From Achatina immaculata (lineage: Eukaryota > Mollusca > Gastropoda > Stylommatophora > Achatinidae): DNA of 64,000 nucleotides. The DNA lies in the NCBI GenBank assembly GCA_009760885.1, contig CM019714.1, positions 505,561 to 569,560 of the forward strand, given 5' to 3'. The notes beneath the pieces are model-generated. The model saw nothing but the letters and a program-made list of their open reading frames with translations. It had not been told where the DNA came from and ran no database searches. Both the position numbers and the translations under genes were made by a program. This document shows positions 34,011 through 44,850 of the stretch, piece by piece (within the stretch, counting starts at the first letter, position 1; each line of letters opens with the position of its first letter).

Positions 34011-34081
34011 ATTGTAATAACCTTGACCTTGGGCATAATCTCAGTTGCCATCTCTGCATATTTGATGTACAGAGAAATCTA
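34011..34081 (+). CDS. Cystine-knot ligand gene, exon 2 (membrane segment)
   Basis: After acceptor TTTTTTCCCTACAG, 71 nt encode IVITLTLGIISVAISAYLMY and REI, then two bases of a Tyr codon before donor GTAAGC. Residues 13-31 form one strongly hydrophobic helix. With KRRW before it and REI after, it could be a type II anchor. The small residues in VAISA also allow signal-peptidase cleavage, giving a secreted protein. Unspliced, the frame would stop immediately (TAG spans the donor), which supports splicing here. Confidence 0.62.
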
Positions 34082-34131
34082 GTAAGCTCCAGAATTTATT
34101 TGTCAGAGTGTTTAGATATAACTAGTCTCCT

Positions 34132-34133
34132 TG

Positions 34134-34167
<34 letters not shown>

Positions 34168-34345
34168 ACATACACACATCCATTCATTCATACATCCATC
34201 TATCTATACATACATCATAAGTACCTTCCATCCGTAGATAAGTATCTATTTATATATACATACATCCACACATAGAAACATACACTGATATATCCATCCA
34301 TCCATACATCCATCCATCCATCTGTCTATCTGTTTTATCTGTCTG
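34132..34345. repeat. (CTAT)n and (CATC/CATA)n tetranucleotide block
   Basis: (CTAT)8 at about 34136-34168, then imperfect ACAT/CCAT units to about 34345. Lies between exons 2 and 3 of the ligand gene. Confidence 0.92.
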
Positions 34346-34770
34346 TCTTAACTTAGTTACGAATCACAACCACATTATATACTGAAGTTCTCCTGTTCTT
34401 TGTTACAGATTACAGCTAGTCCACTAAAGATTTTGTCAGAGAATTCGCTGCAGAGTTAGCTGTCCTTGCTCTTGTTTTCACATTAACTCCCGCTGCATCA
34501 CGAAGTACGCAGTGACCATATGTAACTTTCTTGTGTAATACAGTCTTTTTTCCCGGTTGTTTCCCTTCCTTACGACTGACGAGTAACCCTCTAATTCAGA
34601 CCTAAATAAATATTCATATCCTTGTATGTCATTGAGCTTATTTAGCATATGAAATCGTTGTCTCTATTATGTTTTTACGTATTATTGTCCCGTTTTGTAC
34701 CATCTTATACATCTGTCAACGTATATTACTAATATTACACAATAACCATATATAATTCTCGAATATCTAG

Positions 34771-35061
34771 CAGACCAAAGAAGCCCAACACGATACTTGC
34801 CACCTATGGCTACCTATTCCGTGACAATATAGAGGAGTTAGATTCAATAATGCAGAAGCAGGAACGACTACCAGTAAAACAATCGGACACCTCATCCAGC
34901 GATACGTGCTGGGTGTCGTGTCATGAGAAGAACTCTTCAGCAAAGCAGTACTTTAATGGCAGCAGTCGGCCCGACAGCAATGAGACGCATAATGAAATAG
35001 AGGAAGAGCCGAGAACGGCAGCTTCAAAGATTCAGTACTCGTTACATGGATGCTGTAAATC
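34771..35061 (+). CDS. Cystine-knot ligand gene, exon 3 (pro-region with N-glycan sites)
   Basis: A 291-nt exon from a NAGNAG acceptor (TCTAGCAG). The first AG keeps the frame and completes Tyr36. It encodes residues 37-132: RPKKPNTILATYGYLF, an acidic helix-like part, three N-glycosylation sequons (N90-S-S, N98-G-S, N106-E-T), Cys82 and Cys86, and finally G-C-C-K at 129-132 before a perfect GTAAGT donor. Glycosylation sequons and cysteines place this part in the secretory pathway lumen or outside the cell. No dibasic R-x-x-R site lies between the anchor and the knot, unusual for a proneurotrophin. Confidence 0.7.
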
Positions 35062-36339
35062 GTAAGTCAATACTGTCCCTCTGTTTTGTTTCAAAGCTGG
35101 GGGGGGGGGGAATAAGGGAAGAGAGGAAGTGCATGTCTCAGAGGCTCAGCGGGCTTCTACAGCTTTAAGGAAACCCCCATAGTGGATGAAAACAGAATAC
35201 CTAATCAACAGGGAGGTACGAGATGTCTTCTAAAGTGTGAAGTTTTGTGTGTATAAATTCTTCTTGGTTAGCCGAAATAACTACTACGCAAAATCAAAGT
35301 TGTGAGCGAATCACTAACAAATTTCGTCGTTATATTACGTGGTCAAGGGCTGAGTCAAAAGCTCTTGCGCTAAGTGACACAAATTTGTGGCCAGCGCAGC
35401 TTAGAGGGAACATTGGATGACGAGCCTGGAAACAGTGTTGCGTCGTCTTAGAAAATTCCTCTCACTGACCCTGTAGCCAAGTATAAGTTTCTTTCACTGA
35501 ATTCTGTCGAGGTTCAATAAGGGAAATAACACTGAAAAACTAAAATGCCAATTCCAGCAAAAAAAAAAGCTGTTGGAAAAGCCTCTTGGAAGTATCGGAC
35601 TTTCGATTAGGGCGTATTGTGTACGGTAGTGACTACGAAATGTAGGTCATCTGGCAGTTAAGCGTGCCACGATATTCGCTGAGTGTGTCGCGAAAATTTC
35701 AAGACGTTGTGATACTGCCGGTAACAAAAATAATTTCCTTCATTATTAATACTTAAAACGGAAGGTCAACAGCTTCAATAACTGAAACTTTTATTTTCCA
35801 GAGTTTTACAGTAAAATATTCCAGTTATCAACGAGAAACATGAGTTTGCCGTCTCTTACACAAAAGTTCAGTTCGTAGTGGAACTGCAGACAAACAAACA
35901 TGTACTTCCTGTCCATCCCAGAGAAGTCTCTCGCATTTCTCTTTTTTTTTTTTTAGTGCTCGTTTGTGCCGAAATACTCAGACCACAAACGTGGGTGGTG
36001 GAGAAGTGTAACAGATGCTCTTTCTTCGCCAAAATTCAAAACTTAAGAAGAGGCAGTTCACCATATCTCAGTCGATGTGTTCGGTCAGACTGAAGCTGGG
36101 AGCTGCTCTGATTTCACCAGAAGGAGGTTGGCTGAGGGTTCTGGGGACAGTGTAGCGCGAGGATAGTGGCTTGTCATACTTGGGCACAGGAAACTAATGT
36201 CTCATTTTATCCTCCAGAGCTAGGAAATGATTTATAATCTGTTCAGATGTCACGTCCCGCGTGGATCATCCTGGAAAGACGGAGGAAACATCTGTAGATT
36301 TCTCTTTTCCATTTGTAATTTCCATATTCGTAGTTTTGT
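35062..36339. other. Ligand gene intron 3, first part
   Basis: G-run at 35100, A- and T-runs and ordinary sequence. The frame at 35878-36093 is not credible as a gene. Confidence 0.5.
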
Positions 36340-36745
36340 GAGACCTGGACACTTAACAAAACAGCTGAGAAACACATAAATGCCTTTAAATACTACATAA
36401 GAGTCATTCAAATATCATGGACACAAAAAAGAACAAATATATCCATATTACAAGAACTTAATATTGAAGAAGGCTGGCTAGTAAAGAGGATTAAACAAAG
36501 AAAACTTAAATGTTTTGGACATATTAAACGACATGATAATCTAGAGAAGACCGTCTTGGAAGGGTACATAATGGGAAAAAGAAAGAGAGGAAGACCACGG
36601 TGAAGATGGCTGCAAGATATCGTTGATTATCTGCAAATGGATGCATCAGCAGCAGGGCATCTTGCTTACACCCGAGCTGCCTACAGGAGAGCTGTTGGGG
36701 AGGCAAAGTTCCTCAAGTTGCATGCAAATGACTTACTGAGGTTGT
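36340..36745 (+). mobile_element. LINE family A copy 5, 3' coding end
   Basis: Reads CETWTLNKTAEKHINAF, then QISWTQKRTNISILQELNIE (continuing past the point where copy 1 is cut), EGWLVKRIKQRKLKCFGHI, a K-R-K-R-G-R-P-R block and DASAAGHLAYTRAAYRRAV, ending near GCATGCAAATGACTTACTGA. A stop within the R-G-R-P-R region. It supplies the sequence missing from the copy at 2.6 kb. Confidence 0.87.
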
Positions 36746-37839
36746 GTTAAGAACCTGATGATTTTGTCGCATGAAATCAACTTAATTTCTTTTTTTCTTG
36801 CATGTTCTCGTTTATATGATTTAAATGGCTGAAAATATCTATTAAGTAGGCTACTTTTTCATATCACTCCTCGTTGTTTAAAACAACATTGCTTATAACA
36901 CGCGTCACTCACACTGTCAGCCTGAAAACATGGCAACCGGTGAACAAAATAAAATTACACGACTACAAGCCTTCAAACAACTGGCAGGCATACCGCGCGT
37001 TTAGCCCTAGTCTCCCGTAGTGTTGCCAACTTGTGTGTCTCTTCAAACTGACAGTGTGTCGTGAGCAAAAAAATATGTGTGAGAACCAGTGATTTGTGAG
37101 CACGCATGTATTCAGGCCCTTAACTCTTTCACTCCTGAATTAAATTATATGTTCTGCCAGAATAAACTTTGATGAGAAATTGTGGTTGGAAGAAACTGAA
37201 TGTAAGTTGCTTTATAATTTAAAAAATGGGTTGGGTTAAAATGTGCTTATTTTAATTTTATTGAAAATTTGTCTAAATATCGCTCTGCGCAGTGATTAAT
37301 ATTAGCGTGCGAGATATACCAAAACTTCCAGTATTGTTTTCGAGTCGAAGAGTTAACATAGATAACGCATACATTGCGATATCTGAGTCAATATCACAAT
37401 ACTGCCTAGAGACGTTACGAACATCTTGTATCATGGTTTCCCAGCTTGTCGTGTTGGACATTCCGTTCTTGTGACTCACTTTCAGGTTGGGTTTTGAAGT
37501 TTGACCCGAACAGGAAAAATCCCGTATTTAATGGAGAGACGAAACTGCGTTTCCCAGATGAAAAAACCGAGTGTTAAGAGCACATAGCCACGAAGACTGT
37601 CATATAGCATCCTTTTTCTTAGTAAATACCCAAACTATTATTGTACTTTTCACGTCTTCTGGTATTACTGGAACAACTCCCTCTTCACTGAATCTCTGGA
37701 CCATGTGGTTATTTACCGTGGTATGAAAGTTCAGATAATTTAAATGTCAAGAAAATGTCATTTAAATGAACGCCTTTGTGAAAAAGCAGAGTAGAAACTG
37801 CAAGAGTTCACAACATAAACTGGCTGTTGTGATAGATAT
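36746..37839. other. Ligand gene intron 3, middle part
   Basis: AT-rich. No gene or repeat that I can support. Confidence 0.5.
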
Positions 37840-39575
37840 CTTCTTCTTCTTCCTCAGCTTTCCGAGATAATAAGGCTCATTTATGCAGATAATGTTCGCC
37901 TCCATATCTCTCTATCCCCAATCCTCTATCTCCAGTTGGTTACACCAGTTTCTATCCTCCTCTATATTGTCTTTCCAACTCCGCCTTGGTCTACCCCTTG
38001 ATCTTGTTTCCCTCATTTCATGTGCATACATCATTTTCGTTTGTCTTTTCTCTTCCATTCTTTCTATATGCCTCAGCCAACATATTCTGTTCAGTTTCAG
38101 GACATTTAAAATTCGCTGAGATTTAAATAAACTGTTCAGTTCAGTGTTCTTTCTAGCTGTCCATTCACCACTGTTGGTGTCCTTTATTGGAAAAAAGATT
38201 CTTCTTAGGACCTTGTTCTCAAAGATCTGCCATTATTGTTCATCTTTCTTTGTCGTACTCTATGTTTCTGATCCATACATGACGGCTGGTCTTGTTACAG
38301 GTTTGTAAATTGTTCTTTTGGGGTTTTAGGACATAATTTTGGATTTTAACACAGGTGTTGCAAGGCAAAGTATATTTTATTCCCTATCTGTATTCTGATT
38401 TTAATTTCCTCACTTACTGTGTTGCTTCTGTTGAAGGTTGTGTCTAGATATTTATATGTTTCTGCTTTCTTAATAATCATCTCTCCAACATTTATATAAT
38501 CTGGATCATTCTGCCTCTGGTCTCTTGATATCTTCATATACTCTGTCTTATCTTGGTTAATGGTCAAGCCCACTTTTAGTGCTACATCTCTCAAGTGTAT
38601 GCAGGTATTGATGACTTCTTGCATAGTTTCCCCCACCAGGTCGATGTCATCAGCGTATCCTAGTATTTTAACTTGTTCTTCTGTACTGCTTTCTTCTTTC
38701 ACTGTTCTGAATACCTTTTCTAGTACTAGGTTGAATAGTAATGGATATAATGTATTACCTTGTTTTAAACCAGTTCTTATATTGAAGGGTTCTGACTTTC
38801 TTCCTTTATATGTTTCTATATTGTGTATATCCTCCATACATAGTCTGGTCAGATTGATTAATTTATTAGGTATCTCAAATTGTTTCTTAATTTTCAATAA
38901 GCTGCTTCTATCTATGCTGTCATAGGCTTTCTTGAAGTCAGTGGAGATATTATGTACTTCTTTTCCATATTCCCAGTATGTTTCTGCTCTCACGTATAAA
39001 AATATTTGGTCTGTAGTTGATCTATTCTTCCTAAAACCTGCTTGATAGTCTCCCAGTATGTTCTCGCTGTATGGTTTTAATCTATTTAAAAGTATAATAT
39101 ATAGTATTTTGTAGCTGATTTGTAGTACTGATAGTCCTCTCTAGTTTTCACACTTGCTGTTATCGCCTTTTTTAAAAATACTGGAATCAGAAATGATTCT
39201 CTCCATTTACTATGGAGTTTTTTCTTTCTCTCCATATTTGTTGTATTAGTGCACATATTTGTTGTATTAGTGCACATATTTGTTGTATTAGTGCACATAT
39301 TTGTTGTATTAGTGCACATATTTGTTGTATTAGTGCACATATTTGTTGTATTAGTGCACATATCTGTTGTATTAGTGCACATATTTGTTGTATTAGTGCA
39401 CATATTTGTTGTATTAGTGCACATATCTGTTCGTGTAGATTTAGCCCTCCTTCCTTAATCAGTTCTGCAGCAATTCCATCTGAACAAGTTGCTTTGCTGT
39501 TTCGTAGAAACATGATACTGTAGATGGCTTCTTCTAAGCCTGGTTCCTCTATTTCAGGTTTACAAATCTGTATAA
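37840..39575 (-). mobile_element. LINE family C copy 1, RT with (GAA)n tail
   Basis: Reading right to left: MFLRNSKATCSDGIAAELIK (39513), the 21-bp array, an RT palm with STDFKKAYDSIDRSSL (first Asp), RTGLKQGNTLYPLLFNL and KILGYADDIDLVGET (Y-A-D-D), then INQDKTEYMKISRDQR and ETYKYLDTTFNR. The C-terminal part (38340-37860) is full of stops and ends in a (GAA)n tail at 37840-37857. No endonuclease is seen. Lies in intron 3 of the ligand gene, antisense to it. Copies 2 and 3 are at 45.5 and 48.8 kb. Confidence 0.88.
39235..39432. repeat. 21-bp minisatellite inside the family C LINE frame, 9 units
   Basis: Unit TTGTTGTATTAGTGCACATAT, almost perfect. On the LINE strand it repeats the codons QICALIQ without breaking the frame, so the LINE protein has gained about 60 residues between its N-terminal region and the RT. 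Confidence 0.97.
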
Positions 39576-39963
39576 AGAAAGACTTTCAGTCATGATAGCC
39601 GTATATGTGCAATCTTTATCTTTTTCATACATTATAAAAAAATAATAAAAAGAAAACGTTAAATATATAAAAATGTTAACAGAAAGAGATTCCTTGGCGG
39701 GCGGGTTCTTGGTAGAAGTAGGACTCAAGGAACCTCTGGCTTTCAGTAACTATAGAAGCAGCTTCGTCTAAGGACAGAAGCAGTGTGGCTAATATGAACA
39801 TCTTAAGAAAACAATAAAATTGGTCCAGGAAATAGTTCTTTTCTACCAGTTTCCTGGGGAAGATAGTTCACTGTTTGAAATATAGTTTCCATCTCATAGT
39901 GGCACAAAACAATGAGTAAAGATTTGCTAAGAAAAAAAAGTATCATTAAAAGTACAGAGTTGT

Positions 39964-40290
39964 TTCATCATCATCATCATCATCATCTTCTTCTTCTTCT
40001 TGAAACTCCCTGGAAATGCGAGCCGATGACTTAAAGTCGATGAACCTCAGCATCAGTTCAGGACTGAAAGCAGGTTGTGGAGCTAAAACCCAGGGTGTGT
40101 GGTGTACTTCTTCAGTAGACTCCACCACCACTGGGGCCCAGGGCGATCCCTGACCCTTTATTCGGGCCTGGGCCTGACACTGAGGGCACCAATAAAGAGG
40201 TGGGACAGGGTCTTTGTCAGCTTTACCTCACTGACCCTGACCTTGTCATGTCACGTGTGAATCACCGAGTGCCAAGTCGGATAGCGTCCT
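39964..40290 (-). mobile_element. Dispersed repeat Y, copy 2, with (GAA)(GAT) tail
   Basis: The right part (40100-40290) matches 3222-3420. The left part ends in CAT/CTT trinucleotides at 39967-40000, which on the minus strand is a (GAA)n(GAT)n tail. The arrangement suggests a SINE-like element of about 325 bp on the minus strand. Confidence 0.6.
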
Positions 40291-40383
40291 CAAGCTTACC
40301 AGTGCTCTCGGACTATCTTCTTGCACTTGTTTGTCTCTGAATAGTTAGCAATATCTTGCTACATAAACAGAGCACATTTTAAT

Positions 40384-40442
40384 TATAATATAATATAATA
40401 TAATATAATATAATATAATATAACATAATATAATATAATAAA
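40384..40442. repeat. (ATAAT)n pentanucleotide microsatellite
   Basis: About 11 units, with a short recurrence (TTAATATAATATAATAATTT) near 40643. Confidence 0.95.
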
Positions 40443-40714
40443 CATGCATGAAACTCTACTGTAGAGAGCGTAACAACAACACAACTCCTTCAGATCATCA
40501 GAGGAAGTATCCCCCCCCACTCATCAGAGAAGTATTTCGGCCCTAGTAAACTCCTGACACTCTTAATGGGGATTGGGCCCTCTGGGTCATGACTCCAGAG
40601 GCCTTGTGAGTTGTTGGATTTTTTTTTCCGTCCCAGAATTAAATTAATATAATATAATAATTTAAAAAAGCAATGGCGATAATGTTTAATATATTTCGAT
40701 GTTTTTGTTCACAG

Positions 40715-40825
40715 ATATCAGAAACATATGTCCCCAAATAAAATGATGGAGTATTTTAAAGGGACTATGCTGCACATAGTCCAGTTCAAGAAGAAGAGGC
40801 AGTATTTCCTAACAGACATTTGCGA
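40715..40825 (+). CDS. Cystine-knot ligand gene, exon 4 (first half of knot domain)
   Basis: 111 nt from acceptor TTTTTGTTCACAG to donor GTGAGT, phase 2 at both ends. Encodes residues 134-169: YQKHMSPNKM, then GTMLHIVQFKKKRQYFLTD, then Ile and Cys169. The R-Q-Y-F-L-T-D-I-C segment parallels the K-Q-Y-F-F-E-T-K-C of nerve growth factor, in which that Cys is the second of the knot. Intron 3 (35062-40714) contains a family A and a family C LINE, which explains the distance to exon 3. Confidence 0.75.
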
Positions 40826-41734
40826 GTGAGTTCATTTTGAATATAGTTAGTTCTTTTATTGGAAGGAAGGCGGTAGAAGAAGGTGAATGCGTGGATTTGC
40901 TAACTTGAGTCTTGAATCAATGCACGGATCGCTTCTATTTTGTTCCTGTTTTGTCTTACAGTATGACACTGTCGTTCATTCACTCATAAAGTGTCATGCC
41001 AGGAATAGGTTGTTTGGCCAGACTTGTCCGTTGTTTGAGGTTATGGGCTCGGTCTCTCCGAGAGGAATTTTTAAGGGGTTGCAAAACCTATTTACCACCC
41101 CACCCACTTCTCTGCTCACCCTGTTGATTTGCCGTTCTATGTTAGTCCACATCCGGCCCCTTTTGGACAAGGAAGACCCTCTGGGGTAACTTTAAAACAG
41201 GAGAAACTATTTCGGCCACGAAGCCACGCACCGGACAACCCCTCCCCCCCCCCTCCACACCAGCGGACCTGCGTAGGTCAAATCTGAACCTCTGTTTTCC
41301 AGCTCCATTTGGCCGAACAGTCTTCTCTTGATGGTTCTCACTTCATTTTCCTTGTGAGTTTTTCTCTGATTATCAAGTCCTCTAACTTCTGTCTTCTTAT
41401 CGCATGCCCACAAAATCTCTGATACTTTTTACTGATGCTTTCAATTAGTTTTTCGATGTTCTTGAAATTCTCTGACAACTGCAACGATTATTTTCCGCTA
41501 CCGTATTAGAGGACGTGGGAAAGTACCATCAAACGAAGGGATGTAACGACTGAAAAAAATATGAAAAGAATCAGTCTTTTTACATATTTATTAGTGGTTG
41601 CGTCCCTTGATGTGAGTTTACTTTTTCACTCACCCAACTATTTGGCATTATTCCCCATAACTATATCTCTTTAGTCTCAACTCTTTCTATTTGTTATTCA
41701 AGTCCAAGATTTGTCATCACTACTACTTGTGCTA
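40826..41734. other. Ligand gene intron 4, first part
   Basis: C-runs at 41240-41255 and ordinary sequence. The frame at 40887-41189 has no recognised domain. Confidence 0.5.
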
Positions 41735-41913
41735 TTGTTTCAGCAGCTACTACTACTACTAGTACTACTACTACTTCTACTAATACTACTAATACTACTA
41801 CTATTACTACTTTTTCTTCCACTACTACTACTTCTTGTATTACTACTATCACTTGTATTACTTTTAATACTGCTTTTAAACAGCTAATGCTGCTAGTGTT
41901 TATACTACGATTT

Positions 41914-41961
<48 letters not shown>

Positions 41962-42205
41962 CTGCTGCTGCTGCTTCTACTACCGCTACTGTTACAACTA
42001 CAACAACAACTACAACTACTACTACTACTGTTGCTGCTGCTGCTGCTACCACTAATGTTACAACTACAACAAAACTACTACTACCACCACTACTGCTACT
42101 ACTACTACCGATATTAATACTAAAACTGATACTATTAATACTACTAGTAGTATTATTACTACTACTAGCACCACCACTACTGCAACTACACCAATTTCTG
42201 CTACA

Positions 42206-42257
<52 letters not shown>
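41735..42257. repeat. (ACT)n complex trinucleotide satellite, about 520 bp
   Basis: ACT with GCT, ACA and ACC variants. It is the complement type of the 27.5 kb satellite (AGT = reverse complement of ACT) but with no shared non-repeat markers. Poly-Leu and poly-Val frames are artefacts. The following 42.26-42.94 kb is T-rich intron up to the exon 5 acceptor. Confidence 0.96.
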
Positions 42258-42938
42258 GATTGAATATCTTACATGTATATCTCTCTATCATAATATTCTT
42301 CCTATTTTTTGTACGTTGTATAGTTTCCGTACAATCTCTTTTCAAGCATCGTTTATCGTTTCTGCTTTATATTTCTAACATCTGTTCTCACTTCACTGCA
42401 TACATTTTGCAGTTTATCTCCCTTATGTTTCTAAACGAAAAAAGAACGTCTATTCTTGTCTGTTTTCTGTTTTCTCATATGCTCTTACTCTTAAATATCT
42501 TACTCTGAATTATCTACTCTCACATCTTTGTGTTTTCCAAATGTTTACCTTCTATGTTTCTTTCATTACTAGCTGTCGATAGGCTATATGGAGGCCTGAA
42601 GATTGGGGTGGGGTTGACTTGGGTTGTATCCCCGGGAACTAGGCTGCTGAGGTTGACGGGAGGGGCGGCATTTTATGTTAAGTTCTTCTGTTATTACATA
42701 GAAATAAAGTTCAGGAAAGACTAACATTCAGTCTACAGAATTTTCTTGGCTTATGAGAATTACCTCCCGTGTGTGAGTAGAGAATCCTGTAGGAACTAGC
42801 CTCCAAGTGGGTCAGACCTGGCTCTCCACGACCCTGACTTTACAGTACTTTCGTATACTAATATCTGTTTCCTCTTTATCTTTCTTATTCCTTTATCTTA
42901 TAATTTACATCCGTCCTCTTATTTTTTTTTCTTTTCAG

Positions 42939-43125
42939 GCACGATACAACCTGCAAGAGGGGTTGCACCTGTCAACAGCAGTACGTGACAGCCGTCGCCT
43001 TGGTTGTCGATGATAATGGAAAAAATGAAGACATTGATGTCGCTGACGATGATAAATATAATGAAAATAATGTACGTTTAGAACTAGTAAAGTTTCCAGG
43101 CTGGTGTAAGTGCTTTAATGATTAA
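42939..43125 (+). CDS. Cystine-knot ligand gene, terminal exon (neurotrophin/Spaetzle-like)
   Basis: Acceptor TTTTTTTCTTTTCAG, then 61 codons and TAA. Encodes HDTTCKRGCTC, QQQYVTAVALVVDDNG, an Asp/Asn-rich insert (about residues 197-214), and VRLELVKFPGWCKCFND-stop. The spacing C131, C169, C175, C181 (or C179), then C226-x-C228 follows the six-cysteine order of neurotrophins and Spaetzle (C..C..C..C..C-x-C). The CxxxYVxxxALxxDxxG and FPxxCxC segments fit as well. By family analogy it is an extracellular ligand for a Trk/p75- or Toll-type receptor. That function is inferred and the receptor is unknown. The whole protein is 231 residues. Confidence 0.72.
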
Positions 43126-43399
43126 AGATTTTTATTCACTGTCACATTGTTGAGTTTTGTTTCGTTTTCTTCTGCAGTTGACCACTTTTGAAATCCAGTT
43201 CTTGTTTTCTAAGAACCGTTTAATCAGTTCTGGATTAGCTAGAAAATATGAGTAAGATAAAATGATGTGAAGATGTAGGGCAGAAAGAAAATTTAAGAGA
43301 AATATATAAGAGTTTATGAAGAACATTAAAACAACAACAGGCTGTCGAACGCCACAGCTGGGGGAACTGTAAGCATTATCTAGATCAAGGTAAAGTTAA

Positions 43400-43680
43400 A
43401 ATTTCCGTTCCCGTGTCATTAAGGAGTACTGGGGGATATGGTGTTAGGGCCATATTTTCCCATGACCTTCGGCACATGAAAGTGTAATGTGGCCAGCATC
43501 ACCCCCAGCTTATTTACTTTCACAGATTTCTCTAGTACCCATTCTCTGGTTGAGCCCTGGGGCCTTTTTCGCTGTGTACCAGGAAAAAAAAAATCCCACT
43601 TCCGGGACTGAACCTGGTACCACCAGATTAGTAAACGGAGCGCCTAACAACCCAGCCAACCATATTAGCAATATACATAC
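43400..43680 (-). mobile_element. tRNA-derived SINE
   Basis: On the minus strand the head has a box A-like GGTTGTTAGGCGC (43652-43640) and box B-like GGTTCAGTCCC (43614-43604), the internal RNA polymerase III promoter of a tRNA. The body continues leftwards with the GTTAGGGCCATATTTT and GGCCAGCATCAC segments shared with 6041 and 28925. It lies in the probable 3' UTR of the ligand gene. Confidence 0.7.
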
Positions 43681-43788
43681 AGAGATACAGAGAAGAGAAA
43701 ATCCTTGTAAACAAAGACCTGACATGGGAGACGGCTAAGAAGATAAAGCAATGAAAATATGACTAATGTTTGTAGAACTTGTTACACA

Positions 43789-43794
43789 AATAAA
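43789..43794 (+). terminator. Candidate poly(A) signal of the ligand gene
   Basis: AATAAA about 660 nt after the stop, beyond the SINE. No nearer canonical hexamer was seen, so the SINE would be transcribed in the 3' UTR. Confidence 0.35.
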
Positions 43795-44317
43795 TTCTGA
43801 CTGTTGCTATTATCTAGTTTTTGAGCTGTTCCCATTGGCTGTGGTAAAATATTAGTGAGCATCGGACAAAGAAGTGACATTAATTAATAAGTGTCAATTT
43901 TGAAAATTGTCAAGACTTTAACAAGTGAAGTGATATCGGAAGTCTTCCGCGAAATAATAAAAGATAATGTACTTTGGTATTTTCTATTATGTGTATGTGA
44001 TGTATAAGAAGGAGAGAGAGAAAGAGAAAGAGAGAGGAGAAAGAGAGAGATAAATTATACTCATAGATGAGAAAGTTACTAATAAAAGAAATAATCATCT
44101 AGTGATATCGTTATAACAGATAAACTGTGTTTATCTTATTTTATGGGACTAATGTGATTCCCGTTTTCTAATGATGGGGACATTAATGTTCTGTGTTGAA
44201 AGTAATGATACCAAACAGTCATCGTAGCTACAACACCCATTCCCCTTGCATGCAAAGTTTCAATATCAGGAAATAATGAACTGAACACTTTGTTCTTAAT
44301 CGACGCCAATAATAAAA

Positions 44318-44850
44318 GTCAAGAATGTCCATAAAAATCAGTCAGTCAGTCATTTGCATGTCCCTTGCGGAACTTTGTCCCCCAACAGCTCTCCTGTAGG
44401 TCTCTCGGTTGTAAGCAAGATGGCCTGCTGCTGATGCATCAATTTGCAGATCATCAACGATGAAGATCCACACACAAGTCAAGAACGTCTGTAAAAAGAA
44501 TACCCAAAAAAGTCAAGAATGTCAATAAAAGGAAGATCCATTTAAAAAAGTCAAGAATGTCCATAAAAAGAAGACACATAACAAAGTCAAGAATGTCCAT
44601 AAAAAGAATACCCATAACAAAGTCCAACATGTTCATAAAAAGAAGACCAATAACAAAGTCAAGAATGTCCATAAAAAACCCATAGCAAATTCAAGAATGT
44701 TCATAAAAGAAGATCCATAACAAAGTCAAGAATGTCCATAAAAAGAATACCCATAACAAAGTCAAGAATGTCCATAAAAAGAAAACCCATAACAAAGTCA
44801 AGAATGTCCATAAAAAGAAGACCCATATCAAATTCATGAATGCCTATAAA
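44318..44850. repeat. 36-bp minisatellite split by a LINE fragment
   Basis: Unit AAGTCAAGAATGTCCATAAA plus AAGAAGACCCATAACA. One unit lies left of the LINE piece (44318-44336) and about 11 lie right of it (44473-44850). Units vary by single bases and small deletions. Confidence 0.93.
44338..44462 (-). mobile_element. LINE family A copy 6, short 3' end
   Basis: Only about 125 bp: (TCAG)3 tail, then the stop and C-terminal codons (DASAAGHLAYNRE) on the minus strand. Inserted within, or bordering, the 36-bp array. Confidence 0.8.

Noticed and set aside
34409..34460. Alternative ligand exon after TTGTTACAG
   Set aside because: Joining it to exon 2 gives an immediate stop. The acceptor at 34771 keeps the frame and leads into the cysteine domain.
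43132..43240. Minus-strand terminal exon (NPELIKRFLENKNW...) directly convergent with the ligand stop
   Set aside because: Has a plausible acceptor, but its phase does not match any minus-strand exon found and 35 codons can be open by chance.
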